A stretch of 64,000 nucleotides of DNA from Aedes albopictus (Eukaryota; Arthropoda; Insecta; Diptera; Culicidae): contig NC_085138.1 in the NCBI RefSeq assembly GCF_035046485.1, forward strand, positions 41,141,464 to 41,205,463. The letters run 5' to 3'. The notes under the pieces were generated by a model. It saw only the letters and a list, made by a program, of their open reading frames with translations. It ran no database searches and was not told where the DNA came from. Below, piece by piece: positions 44,390 through 54,795 of this stretch. Numbering within the stretch: position 1 is the first letter of the stretch; every line of letters starts with the position of its first letter. The translations under genes and the position numbers were made by a program.

Positions 44390-44658
44390 GGGGTCTCCAG
44401 TTAGCCTAGTGGTTAAGGCTATGGATCGCCAATCTGGAGACAGCGGGTTCGATTCCCGTTCTGGTCGGGAAAATTTTCTTGACTCCCTGGGCATAGTGTA
44501 TCATTGTACTTGCCTCACAATATACAAATTCATGCAATGGCAGGCAAAGAAAGCCCTTCAATTAATAACTGTGGAAATTCTCAAAAGAACACTAAGTTGA
44601 AGCGAGGCTGGCCAAGTCCCAGTGGGAACGTAGAGCCATAAAGAAGAAGAAGTAGAAG
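44390..44658 (+). mobile_element. Complete tRNA-derived SINE (Feilai-like)
   Basis: AATGTTTCTCT flanks it as an 11-bp target duplication (44379-44389 and 44659-44669). It starts GGGGTCTCCAGTTAGCCTAG. The A box (TAGCCTAGTGG) and B box (GGTTCGATTCC) belong to an RNA polymerase III promoter from a tRNA. The body ends CCCAGTGGGAACGTAGAGCC with an AAGAAGAAG tail. The overall form and tail fit the Feilai-type SINEs of Aedes as I remember them. It depends on a LINE for movement. Confidence 0.9.
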
Positions 44659-44749
44659 AATGTTTCTCTCAATGAGCAACAACATGAACTATTAATTCTT
44701 ATAAGTGACACAGCAGCTGGTAACTTGGTCTAGTAATATTTTTGTTCAT

Positions 44750-45052
44750 TCGACCTTTTGTCCATTCGACCTTTTGTCCCATTCGACCTTTTGTCCCATT
44801 CGACCTTTTGTCCCTTCGACCTTTTGTCCATTCGACCTTTTGTCCATTCGACCTTTTGTCCATTCGACCTTTTGTCCATTCGACCTTTTGTCCATTCGAC
44901 CTTTTGTCCATTCGACCTTTTGTCCATTCGACCTTTTGTCCATTCGACCTTTTGTCCATTCGACCTTTTGTCCATTCGACCATTTGTCCATTCGACCTTT
45001 TGTCCTTCGACCTTTTGTCCTTCGACCATTTGTCCTTCGACCTTCTGTCCTA
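44750..45052 (-). repeat. 16-bp minisatellite array, right (inverted)
   Basis: About 18 units reading CATTCGACCTTTTGTC, the complement of the left array, with shortened and variant units at the outer end (TTCGACCATTTGTCC). Produces the same kind of false frames. Confidence 0.95.
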
Positions 45053-45067
45053 AAGCCCTATGGGGCG

Positions 45068-45590
45068 GCTTCATACAAATAGGTGGCCAAAAATATTTTC
45101 GCGTCAATTCTAAAATGTCTTGCTCGTATTCGTAGGGATTATGCCTGAAAAATATGAAAAACATGTTGAACAGGTTATTTTAACACGACAGTTTCAAACA
45201 GTATGAAATCATTAGGGCATTGCATACTTTTAGGCGTTTAAGGATTTCTGTTTTTATTTACAAAAGGTATTCCAATTCGTAAAAACACGCTTCCCTAAGA
45301 GATCCAAGACCAAAGTTAGACTGCACTATGATTGATATACCGAGAGAAGCGGCCATGACGACCAAATGTTTCCTCAGAGGTATTTAATGGCCAATAGAAT
45401 GATTTTATATAGCATTATCTCAAATATCACCGACAACTTGATTGGAATTGCAGAATAGCAGCTAGTAGCAGCCAAATTTGATTTCAATGTCTCCCAGGGA
45501 TCTTAAACAAAGACAAAGACGTAGTCTCGAAGCGAAACTTTGCGAATTTTTTTTTGTATGGAACGGTTTGTATGGGGAAATTTTGACTTT
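45068..45590. other. Anonymous DNA
   Basis: No repeat partner and no supported coding sequence. It ends in the T-run in front of the next GCCTTTCTCG-family copy. Confidence 0.4.
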
Positions 45591-46784
45591 TTGCCTTTCT
45601 CGTACACTAAGTGTACTGGAAAGGCTATATGTTCACTCCAAAAATGACTTTTTGATAGAAGGTCCGGAGGGACGAGTCACATATACCAATCAACTCAGCT
45701 CGACGAATTGAGGTGATGTCTGTGTGTGTGTATGTGTGTATGTGTGTATGTGTGTGTGTGTGTATGTGTGTGTACAAAAAACTCACATCACTTTTTGGTA
45801 GTAAACCTCAACCGATTTTAATGACCGATGGTTCATTCGACGCGGCATATAGTCCCATTGTTTCCTATTGAAAATGGTTCGGATCGGTCCAGCCGTTCCG
45901 GAGTTATGGCCATTTAGGTGTTCCGGACCGGTACCCTTGGGAGGGGTCAGCCATGAAAATGCAACAAACCCATGCATGCGACACATCAAACAGCGGTATT
46001 TCCGATAACCTGATGAACGGTTAGCAGGAAAACAGTATCAGATCATATCTGAACCGGTAGTGTTCCGGAACCGATTCTGAGGGGTCCCGACGGAAGTGGC
46101 CAAATATAAAAGAGAACCAAACCCATGCATGCGACACATCAAACAGTGGCATTTCCGATAACCTGATGAACGGTTAGCAGGAAAACAGTATCAGACCATA
46201 TCTGAACCGGTAGTGTTCCAGAACCGGTTCCGGGGGGTCCCGACGGAAGTGGCCAAATATAAAGGAGAACCAAACCCATGCATACGACACATCAAATCAC
46301 GGCTTTTCCAATACCCTGATGGCCAGTTATTAAGGAAGTAGGCTCAGACCACATTGGAGACTAACAGTTGTATTGCGGAACCAGTTCCGGGTGTCTCGTA
46401 GTGTTCCGGGACCGGTTCCGGATGTCCCGCCGGAAGTGTCCAAATATAATAGTGAACCAAACCCATGCATGCGACACATCAAATAGCGGCTTTTTCGGTA
46501 ACCTGTTGAACGGTTAGCAAAAAAAATAGTCGCAGACCAAATTTGGGACAACAGGTCCTGTCCGGGAACCGAATTTGGGTGTCTCGTCATAAGTGGTAAA
46601 ATATAAAAGTAGGCCGAACCTATGCATGCGACACACCAAATCGCGGCTCTTTCAATAACCTAATTGACAGTTTGTCAGCAAAAAGTCTCAGACGCACATT
46701 TGGGAGAACCGGTAGTGTTGAAGAACAGGTAACGAGTGCCCCGCCGGAAATGGTAAAATATAGAAGTAAACCAAAATCATACAT

Positions 46785-47056
46785 GAGGCCATCCATTAAG
46801 TACGTCACGATCCTAGGGGGAGAGGGGGTTGTAAAAGTGTGACAAGCTATTTTAACCCTCGAGCAGTCGCATCTTCAGCCACCCTCAGCAACACTACGCA
46901 CACGCTTTGTACTACAAGTGAGCTTTTTTCATGGTGCGTGTACTCAGTACACGATGCGACCGCTCCCGGGTTAGGTATAGGAAAATCCCGTACGAAGAGG
47001 AGAGGGGGAGCTTCGAAAATTTCCAATTTCAGCGTGACGCACTTAATGGATGCTCC
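46785..47056. mobile_element. MITE inserted in a 152-bp unit
   Basis: GGCCATCCATTAAGTACGTC at the left is mirrored by GACGCACTTAATGGATGCTC at the right (about 24-bp TIRs with a few mismatches). It splits the normal repeat phrase CCATGCATGCGACACATCAA, leaving CATACATG on the left and CATGGAACACATCAA on the right, so a short ATG/CATG-type duplication is likely. It contains a second nested hairpin. Confidence 0.7.
46853..46973. mobile_element. MITE nested inside the MITE
   Basis: TAACCCTCGAGCAGTCGCAT is mirrored by ATGCGACCGCTCCCGGGTTA with three mismatches in 20. It sits within the outer MITE between GACAAGCTATTT and GGTATAGGAAAATC. The ends beginning TTAA/TTA hint at a TTAA-type target, not proven. 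Confidence 0.65.
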
Positions 47057-47699
47057 CCATGGAACACATCAATTCGCGGCTTTTTAGGCTGCCTGATAAC
47101 CAGTTGATAAGAAAATAGCCATATCCATACAATATTTGGGACAACCAGTAGTGCCATGGAATCGGTTCCAGGTGTCCGCCGGAAATGGTCAAACGTAAAA
47201 TTGAACCCAACCCAAGCATGCGGCACTTAAAATAGTGGAATTATGAAAGTGAACAAAACCAATGTTAGCAATAAGTCAGCTTATTTGATAGCCTGATAAA
47301 CGTTGGGTAAGATTAAAAGTGAAGAAATAGTCAAATTCTTCATATATGTAAGAATAAAAGTGAAGAAAGAGTCAAAGTCTTCATATATGTACAAGAGAAT
47401 AAAATCGTAACCAAAGTAATCTCATCAAACCACTCCATTTCAAATTCCTGTGGTGTTAATATAAAGCATCAACACTGAATAAAGTTTTTCCAATCTTCTT
47501 TTGCGTCTAAAATTACTGTGCACAATTTGGTTCATAAGGAGGTCAAATTTTACATGAATCGTATTAAGCGTATAAGTGTTCTCAGGATCGGCTTATGTCG
47601 ACGTAAAGATCATGAGTATATATTCGACGAGAAAGGCGCTATCACCACTAGGTGGATTAATCTGGGTTTTTTAAAGTAGCACCATTTAATAGTTTTACA

Positions 47700-47962
47700 A
47701 TCAACTAGCTGTCCCCGGCAAACTTTGTCTTGCCTAATGCGTTTTTCGACATTTCAAGTCCCTTGCCAAGTCCAAAACCCAGTTCAAAATGTATGAAATC
47801 CCTATTTTCAAAAACTTTCAATTTTCCCATGTTTTTCGCCTCATAAACCTTCCTTGGGTGAAAACTATGAGATCAAAACTAAGACGATCCAAATCGGACC
47901 CTCCGTTCGCAAGTTATGCGCGGTCCCACGTATGCCACTGAATTTTTATATATATAGATATT
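47700..47962. repeat. Retroposon-like dispersed repeat
   Basis: Starts near AGCTGTCCCCGGCAAACTTT and ends in a TATATATATAGATA tail. That opening phrase and the tail type are, from general knowledge, common in dispersed retroposon 3' ends of insects. I cannot assign a family. Confidence 0.4.
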
Positions 47963-48405
47963 TCTAGGTCTGATACGTCATTCGAAAGGTTCATAAGTAC
48001 GCTTTTAGATACTACTTTAAAAATTCAACATTTATCATTTAAGCCGAAGATATGCGAAGAGGAACAATTCTTTAATTTCACCAAAAATTGCCAATGGTCT
48101 CATTCTGCTGCCAATATCTCGATAAGCATATGGAAAAGCAAACTAATATTCTAGAGTTTACTGGTCCAAGTGGTCTACTTCCAGCTACCGAACCTAAATC
48201 TCAAATTAAATAAAGTCAATTTTCGATTTTTGGCCACCTGAATCCCCTTAGTGCCCCGGTGGGGCGCATTATACCCATTTACACAAAGTGCTATTTGACC
48301 CCATTGTTTTCAGCGTCGTTTGGGGAATCTTTTTTTTACAATTGTTTGCCTCGTGTCGTCTTACCTCGAGTGATACCCGTCGTACATGTTTTAAAAATGT
48401 TGTTT
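47963..48405. other. Anonymous DNA with one TA-element end
   Basis: CCCCGGTGGGGCGCATTATA at 48253 repeats the right end of the TA element at 57220-57813, so a solo end or relic of that family lies here. The remainder is unassigned. Confidence 0.5.
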
Positions 48406-50356
48406 TGCCTTTCTCGTACACTAAGTGTACTGGAAAGGCTATATGTTCACTCCAAAAATGACTTTTTGATAGAAGGCCCGGAGGGTCGACTCACATATAC
48501 CAATCGACTCAGCTCGACGAATTGAGGTGATGTCTGTGTGTGTGTATGTGTGTATGTGTGTGTGTATGTGTATGTACAAATAAACTCACATCAGTTTTTG
48601 GCAGTAAACCTCAACCGATTTCAATGACCAACGGTTCATTCGACGCGGCATCTGGTCCCATTGTTTCCTATTGAAAATGGTTCGGATCGGTCCAGCCGTT
48701 CCGGAGTTATGGCCATTTAGGTGTTCCGAATCGGGGGTGGGGGAAAGGGCTAGACATGAAAATGCACCAAACCCATGCATGCGACCCATCAAACCACGGC
48801 ATTTACGATTATCTGATGAACGGTAAGCAGGAAAATAATCTCAGACCATATCTGAATCAGTAGTGTTCCGGAACCGGTTCTGGGTGTCCCGCCGGAAGTG
48901 GCCAAATATCAAATTGAACATAACCCATGCATACGACACATCAAACAACGGCTTTTTCGATAATCTGATGAACGGTTAGCTGGAAAACAGTATCAGACCA
49001 TATCTGAACCGGTAGTGTTCCGGAACCGGTTCCGGATGTTCCGCCGGAACCGGCCAAATATAAACGAGTACCAAACCGATGTATGCGACACATCAAACAG
49101 CGACATTTTCGATAATCTTATGAGCGGTAAGCAGGAAAACAGTATCAGACCATATCTGAACCGGTAGTGTTCCGGAACCGGTTCCGGATGTCCCGCCGGA
49201 AGTGGCCAAATATAAAAGTGAACCAAACCCATGCATGCGACACGTCAAATCACGGTTTTCCAATAACCTGATGTCCGGTTATTAGGGAAGTAAGCTCAGA
49301 CCACATATGGGACTGCCGGTTGTATTCCGGTACCAGTTCCGGGTGTCTCGCCGGAAATGACCAAATATAAAAGAGTAAAGGGTGAGTTGATAATTATTGT
49401 GCCATTTTCAAACTAACGTAACTTTTTTCCTACTTCACCAAAATCAACCAAATTTTGCACAGTTTCTACTTATAGTCTATTGTTTACATATAATTAATTG
49501 AGCAGTTATCAGTGTGATTACAGTCGATATAGAAAAAATTTAGTAACAAGTTCTAAAAAAGATGTTGTACAACCACATGCTAAAATCTAAAATCATCGTA
49601 TCGCGTCTTGCAACAATTAATGATTATACATTATCGAATCATCTTAATGCTCGTCAATAGGTTTTAGGAACGGTTGTCAGTGAAACATAAGCTTGGAGCT
49701 GGGTGAAAACCAGGCACGATGCGGATAAACAAACCAGAGAGCTTCAATTATTTGTTTCAAGTGGAGCCTGAACATGTCCACATGGAGGGCGTTAATTGAT
49801 AATGTAGTGAATTTCACTAAAACGCATCCTAAAATTGCACCTATACCAAAAAGTTGAAATACATATATATACTAGACTACTGTAAAAATTTGGTTTCATT
49901 TCGTTAACTGTAGACAATTTGCGAATCAGTTGAAGGCAGGGATGGCATGTCACGCAGAAACTGTGCCCATTTACGCTCATCTTTCACTGAACTTCTCACT
50001 TTCATTTTTCTTACAAAAGAGAAAGAGAAAAAACGCACAATAAAATGTACATAGTTTCTCTCACGCAGAGTTTTTGTGCGGGTGATTAGAGTGCTGCGTG
50101 AGAGCAATGAGAGCCCGCGGATCATAATCCCAGTGCGCAATTTCTGCGCGCACGCAGAAAAAACAGAACTCAGTGCACACGCAGTGTGTTCACAGGGGTC
50201 AGTGTTGTTTGAGCATTTGGTGAACCGAAAGCATGCCAGTGAGTCCAAAACCAGGGGTATCAAATCCTGTGATATCAGAGACAAGCATACGTCTTAAGCT
50301 GGTCAAGAACTTACAGTTGATGGATATTTTGGTTCCAAATTCCACCAAAAGGCTGT

Positions 50357-50880
50357 GCTAGTGAGCTAACAAATTTTGTTTTTCAAATATATATATCAGA
50401 AAAATTTGCAAAAAATTGCAACGAAATTTCAATCTCATATATCTCATGATCCTGATTACTTAGAGAGTTGGTGTCTTCGGCAAAGTTGTTTGGCTGGTCA
50501 AGGACTAACCGATAATAAGGCTCGAGATTCAAAATTCTACCGCTAGGCGGCGCTAGAGAGCAAACAAATTTTAAATTTCGCATATTTCAGCATCCTGATT
50601 TTAAAGAAAGATGGTGTCTTCGGCAATATTGTTTAGTAGATCATGGGCTTTCAGAATAATTACCGTTTGGTTCAAGTTTCTGCAGCTAGGCGGCGCTAGT
50701 TGCAGTTTTTTGCAAATTTTCCTGATATATATGAAAAATAAAATTTGTTAACTCACTAGCACCACCTAGCGGTGGAATTTTGAATCTTAAGTTTTATTAT
50801 CGGTTAGTCCTTGACCAGCCAAACAACTTTGCCGAAGACACCAACTCTCTCAGTAATCAGGATCATCAGATATATTGTCG
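50357..50880. repeat. Foldback inside the hAT-type element
   Basis: CAAAGTTGTTTGGCTGGTCAAGG at about 50481 is mirrored by CTTGACCAGCCAAACAACTTTG near 50812, and the phrases CTAGGCGGCGCTAG and AGAGTTGGTGTCTTCGGCAA are mirrored as well. Arms are about 190 bp, with a related third piece in the middle. Non-coding. Confidence 0.7.
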
Positions 50881-50922
50881 TCGCGGTTGAAACCCGAAGT
50901 TTCCCCACACCCGACAATCGAT

Positions 50923-51048
50923 TTTTCTCTAAATCTATGCGTGAAACCTAACGTCGGACGTAGTGCGCTGGATAGCGGATCTGGCCCTCTATCCAGCGCA
51001 CTATGCCCGACGTACGTCCGACACACGGCTTAGGAGAAAACTCGATTT
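50923..51048. repeat. Imperfect hairpin
   Basis: CGTAGTGCGCTGGATAG is mirrored by CTATCCAGCGCACTATG, flanked by looser pairing out to AATCGATTTT / AAAACTCGATT. A compact hairpin of about 126 bp. Confidence 0.65.
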
Positions 51049-52045
51049 TCGCGTGTCAAAAATTCCGATTTTCAACTGCACGGATAATATGAGATTGAAA
51101 TTTCGTTAGTGTCACATATCTATTTGTCTGTGATTTATGTGATATCTTAGACAAGTAGATGCATTTGCTACTAGACGGCGTAATAGTACTTTCATACTCC
51201 CTGTGGTACACACAGTATTGCACTGGAAGCACGACTGAGTGCGCACTCAACGAATTTTTGTGTGCACATTTTCTGTGCGCACAAAATGTGCACGCAGAAA
51301 CTGAAAAACATGCTTGTTCTATCATTTGTTTGAGCACTCATTTTGAGTGTGCCGCTGATGGATGCCAGAGAGTGAGCGGCTGGTTTGTGTGTGAAAAAAG
51401 TTGCGTAGTTCACCCTCGCTCTCGTTGAAAGTCGTGTGTAGAGTGTATGTTTTCTCTTCTCACGTTTCGCACTGAGGAGCATGCCATCTCTGGTTGAAGG
51501 TAGGGTGGCACAATAATTAACGACTCACCTTCTACCAAACCCATGCATGCGACACATCAAACAGCGGCATTTTGGATAACCTGATGAACGGTTAGCAGGA
51601 AAACAGTATCAGACCATATCTGAACCGGTAGTTGTCCGGAACCGGTTCCGGCGGTCCCGACGGATGTGACCAAATATAAAAGAGTACCAAACCCATGCAT
51701 GCGATACAACAAATAACGGCTTTTCTGATAACCTGATGACTGGTTTTTAGGGAAATAGGTTTGGACCACATTAGGGACAGCCGGTAGTGCTGTAACCAGT
51801 TCCGGGTGTTCCTCCAAAAGCGGCAAAATATAAAATTGAACTGAACCTATGTATGCAACACAGAAAAGCTCGTATTTTTTTGATAACCTTATGAACGTTA
51901 GCAAGCAGACAGGTTCAGACTGTTAAAAAAAATGTTTTACGCATATGGTCAAATCTCAACCGTTACGTTGTAATTGAACTTTACATGTTTTTAAATTTGC
52001 TTGTCTGAAACTGGCTATAACTTGAAAATGGCCAAACTTATACGC

Positions 52046-52330
52046 TCTATCTCTCTCTCTTCTTGGCGTAACGTCCTCATTGGGACAAAGCCTGCTTCTC
52101 AGCTTAGTGTTCTATGAGCACTTCCACAGTTATTAACTGAGAGCTTCCTCTGCCAATGACCATTTTGCATGCGTATATCGTGTGGCAGGCACGAAGATAC
52201 TCTATGCCCAAGGAAGTCAAGGAAATTTGCTTTACGAAAAGATCCTGGACCGACCGGGAATCGAACCCGTCACCCTCAGCATGGTCATGCTGTATACCCA
52301 TGCGTTTACCACCTCGGCTATATGGGCCCT
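52046..52330 (-). mobile_element. Complete tRNA-derived SINE, second type
   Basis: AACTTATACGC flanks it as an 11-bp target duplication (52035-52045 and 52331-52341). On the minus strand it starts AGGGCCCATATAGCCGAGG, with an A box (TAGCCGAGGTGG) and a B box (GGTTCGATTCC). The body contains AGTTAATAACTGTGG, shared with the SINE at 44390, and ends in a conserved GACGTTACGCCAAGAAG tail with AGAG repeats. It is a sister subfamily of the other SINE. Confidence 0.9.
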
Positions 52331-52436
52331 AACTTATACGCATTTAAAAGATTATAAAATTTGCTACCAAAAAAGATCTTGGAATCTATTGGTTTAGTTA
52401 GATAACTAAAGCAAAAAAGCTCTAAAGTAGTGTTTT

Positions 52437-53884
52437 GCCTTTCTCGTACACTTAGTGTACTAAAAAAACTATATGTTCACTCAAAAAACGATTGTTCGAA
52501 AAAAAAAAGGTTCGGAGGATCAAGTCGCATATACCAATCAACTCAGTTCAACGATTTGAGATTATTTGTTGGGTTTAATCACCGTTAACAAAAAAGATAT
52601 AGAATTGAGATTATGTCTGTATGTGTGTATGTAGTATGTATGTATGTATGTATGTGCGCAAAATAAGTTCACTCACGTTTAAGACACTTTACATTGGCCG
52701 ATTTTTCGGATTATAGCTTGAATCGAACCGAAATTGTTTGCTATCAAAAATGGTCCAGATCGGCCAAGGCGTTCCGGAGCTATGTCCATTTCAGTGATCC
52801 GGACCAGCACCGGTAGAACTAGCCGTATATAAAACTGAACTAGCCCCACCATGCGATACATCAAACTGTGGCGATTTTTGTAACCTTTAGCATGGTTGAC
52901 GAGTTTTATGCGGAAATCAACACTGGAGACCAGAAACTCCACGATATCGGCCCAAAATTCAAGATGGCAGCCAAATGTTCAAGGGGGCGGCTCAAAATTC
53001 AAGATAGCGGCTGTTTAATAGAGATTTAGGCTCTTAAAGCATGCTATATGGAAATATTTGATATGGGGAAGATGTCTGGACTCCTGAAATGGCGACTAGA
53101 ATATCCAAGATGGCGCTCTAAAATCCAAAATGGTGGATTCAAATTCAAGATGGCGTCTGTTTAATGCAGTTTTAGGCTCTAAAACCATGCAATAGGAGTA
53201 TATTTGGTATAAGGAAGATGTCTGGAGTCCAAAAAGGCCGACCAGAATATCCAAGATGGCGATCAAAATTTTAAGATGGCGGCTTTTTAATGGAGTTTTA
53301 GGCTCTAAAACCATGCAATATTGGTATATTTGGTATGAGAAAGACTTCCAGAGTCCAAAATGACGATCAGGATATCCATGATGGCGATCTAAAATTTAAG
53401 ATGGCGGCTCCGAATTCAAAATCGCGGCTGTTTAATGGAGTTTTAGGACCTGAAACAATGCATTATTGGTATATTTGGAATGGGGATGATGTCTGGATTC
53501 CAAAAATGGCAACTAGAATATCCAAGATGGTGATCCAAAATCCAAGATGGCGGCTCCAAATTCAAGATGGCAGCTGTTTAATGAAGTATATTTTTCGTAG
53601 GGAAGGTGCCTGGACGCCAAAAATGGCGACCAGAACATCCAAGATGGCAATTTTAAATCCTAAATGGCGGCTTCAAATTCAAGATAGTGTCTTTTCTTAA
53701 GAGATTGAGCCTCAAACATTAAAAGTCAGATAAACGATATTATTTCTGGTATCATAAAATGGATTTCTGTTTATTGTATGAAAGCGTGATATACATCAAC
53801 ATTTCGCTTGAGTTTTATTGAAATTGGGTTTCGAGGGCACGAGAAAGGCGCCATCACCGCTAGGTGGATTAATTAGGGTTTTTT
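52437..53884 (+). mobile_element. GCCTTTCTCG-family repeat, copy 6, with a different interior
   Basis: The start (GCCTTTCTCGTACACTTAGTG) and end (CACGAGAAAGGCGCCATCACC, then CTAGGTGG and a T-run) are those of the family. The usual 152-bp array is missing. From about 52930 the interior is a different minisatellite with AAGATGGCGGCTGTTTAATG and TATATTTGGTATG phrases. Divergence at the 5' end is greater than in copies 3 and 4. No protein frame. Confidence 0.8.
52930..53700. repeat. AAGATGGCG minisatellite
   Basis: About five to six units of roughly 120-150 bp. Each contains several AAGATGGCG phrases and one GTTTAATGGAGTTTTAGG phrase (near 53005, 53157, 53285, 53428 and 53575). The number of AAGATGGCG sub-units varies between copies. 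Confidence 0.85.
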
Positions 53885-54787
53885 CCTATAGCTACGCTTC
53901 TCGCGTTAACTTGGATAATGGCAACAAAATGCTCAAGAAGCAAAAGTTAAATTACTCTGCAGCTCCGAGCTGGCTGCATTCTTGCTGTTTATTTGGTTTT
54001 GAGAAAAAGCGTGGAAAACTATAGGTAGTCACGGCGCGTCGGGTTTTTTTTCTGATGAATGACGGAGAAGCACAAACAGCCAGCCAACCCATGATCGTAC
54101 CTACCTACGGTTGGCTTGACTCACTATGCACCCCGAGGGAGTGCTTTTCCACTTCTACAGGTTGAATGAATACAACAAGAAGCAAAACAATATTCCCTTT
54201 CTTGTACCTACTGTTGTGTCGTCGTTGTTGTTCCATCTTGTATGAGTTTTTAAGTTTTTGCAGCGTGTCGTCAGAAAATAATTACCTGTAATTTTGAAGT
54301 TTCCTGCCTATGAAGCTGATGATTAGGGGTGGTCAGCGGTCATATTTGGAAGTTGCAAAATTCAAAAGAATATGCGTCACTAGTTTACCCAAGCCGGAAT
54401 AACCCAAAAAAAGCCGATGAAAGACAAAAAATACGCTAGGGGAACTAAGTACGAAATGCCAAGGTGGGGTGAAATGGCCCAACTAATTAAATCAGTCCTG
54501 GATGAGATTTGGCTTTTACTATAAGTGAATGATGTCGAGATATGTTTGCATAAAACATCCTTCTAGAGGCCAGGCAGGTAACCCACGGAAAATCTCTTGA
54601 TTTTCCAATGGATATTGATCACTTCCAGTTTTTTGTTTAAGGTTTTCTGGTGATTTTATTATCAGCCAAGTGTTTCCAAGGAGATTGCGAAACATATGGA
54701 GGTGCATGGTTGTTGATGTCTATGCTATCCATGTTTGGGATCATTCAAATATGACGTTTCTCGAAAGTATTATACTTTATGCATTGA
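53885..54787. other. Anonymous DNA
   Basis: No repeats found in the window and no coding motif. Short frames (53818-54024, 54519-54707) are unremarkable. Confidence 0.4.
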
Positions 54788-54795
54788 GTATACAT

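Larger units (their letters stand above)
41564..45057. mobile_element. Foldback-type composite bounded by inverted 16-bp arrays
   Basis: The left array (41569-41866) and right array (44750-45052) are the same 16-bp repeat in opposite orientation. The outermost degenerate units also match one another (ATGACAAAAGGTCGAAAGAC against the mirrored GGACAGAAGGTCGAAGGAC). CTATGGGGCG occurs just outside on both sides (41554-41563 and 45058-45067), a candidate 9-10-bp target duplication. The interior holds a 136-bp minisatellite, a foldback, a degenerate tandem repeat and a SINE. The architecture recalls Drosophila FB elements, whose inverted ends consist of short tandem repeats. No transposase is present. 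Confidence 0.6.
45593..47672 (+). mobile_element. GCCTTTCTCG-family repeat, copy 4 (both ends)
   Basis: The 5' hairpin and (TG)n tract are almost identical to copy 3 at 28163. 152-bp-type units follow (about 45970-47230), interrupted by a MITE at 46785-47056. The 3' end shows CGAGAAAGGC (47628-47637), CACCACTAGGTGG and GGG plus a T-run, as in copy 2. At about 2.1 kb it is the fullest copy with the 152-bp interior. Non-coding. Confidence 0.85.
49937..51492. mobile_element. hAT-type non-autonomous element
   Basis: Ends CAGGGATGGCATG and CATGCCATCTCTG are near-perfect inverted repeats. GTTGAAGG lies directly on both sides (49929-49936 and 51493-51500), an 8-bp target duplication as made by hAT transposases. 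CAGGG-type termini also fit hAT. The interior has related CACGCAGAAA/GTGCGCAC-rich stretches near both ends in inverted order and two foldbacks. No transposase is encoded. Confidence 0.85.
49378..51532. mobile_element. TA-target DNA element (carries a hAT-type insertion)
   Basis: Left end AAGGGTGAGTTGATAATTAT and right end mirrored as GAAGGTGAGTCGTTAATTAT give TIRs of about 27 bp. TA lies at 49376-49377 and 51533-51534. Without the inner 1.56-kb insertion and its duplicated 8-mer the element would be about 590 bp, close to the 594 bp of the TA element at 57220. No transposase frame. Confidence 0.85.
48407..51920 (+). mobile_element. GCCTTTCTCG-family repeat, copy 5, with nested insertions
   Basis: Family hairpin and (TG)n tract, then 152-bp-type units from about 48780 to 49376 that resume at 51534 and fade near 51920. 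The gap between is a 2.15-kb TA element. The join reads AAAAGAGTA before and CCAAACCCATGCATGCGAC after, which together restore the ordinary repeat phrase. The family 3' end was not found. Confidence 0.8.

Noticed and set aside
44397..44465. tRNA gene at the SINE start (also near 31170-31231 and 52250-52330)
   Set aside because: These are the tRNA-derived promoter heads of SINEs with flanking target duplications or shared bodies, not stand-alone tRNAs.
47700..47962. Assignment of the CCCCGGCAAACTTTG repeat to a named retroposon family
   Set aside because: The opening phrase and tail are familiar from insect genomes, but I could not verify a family without a library search.
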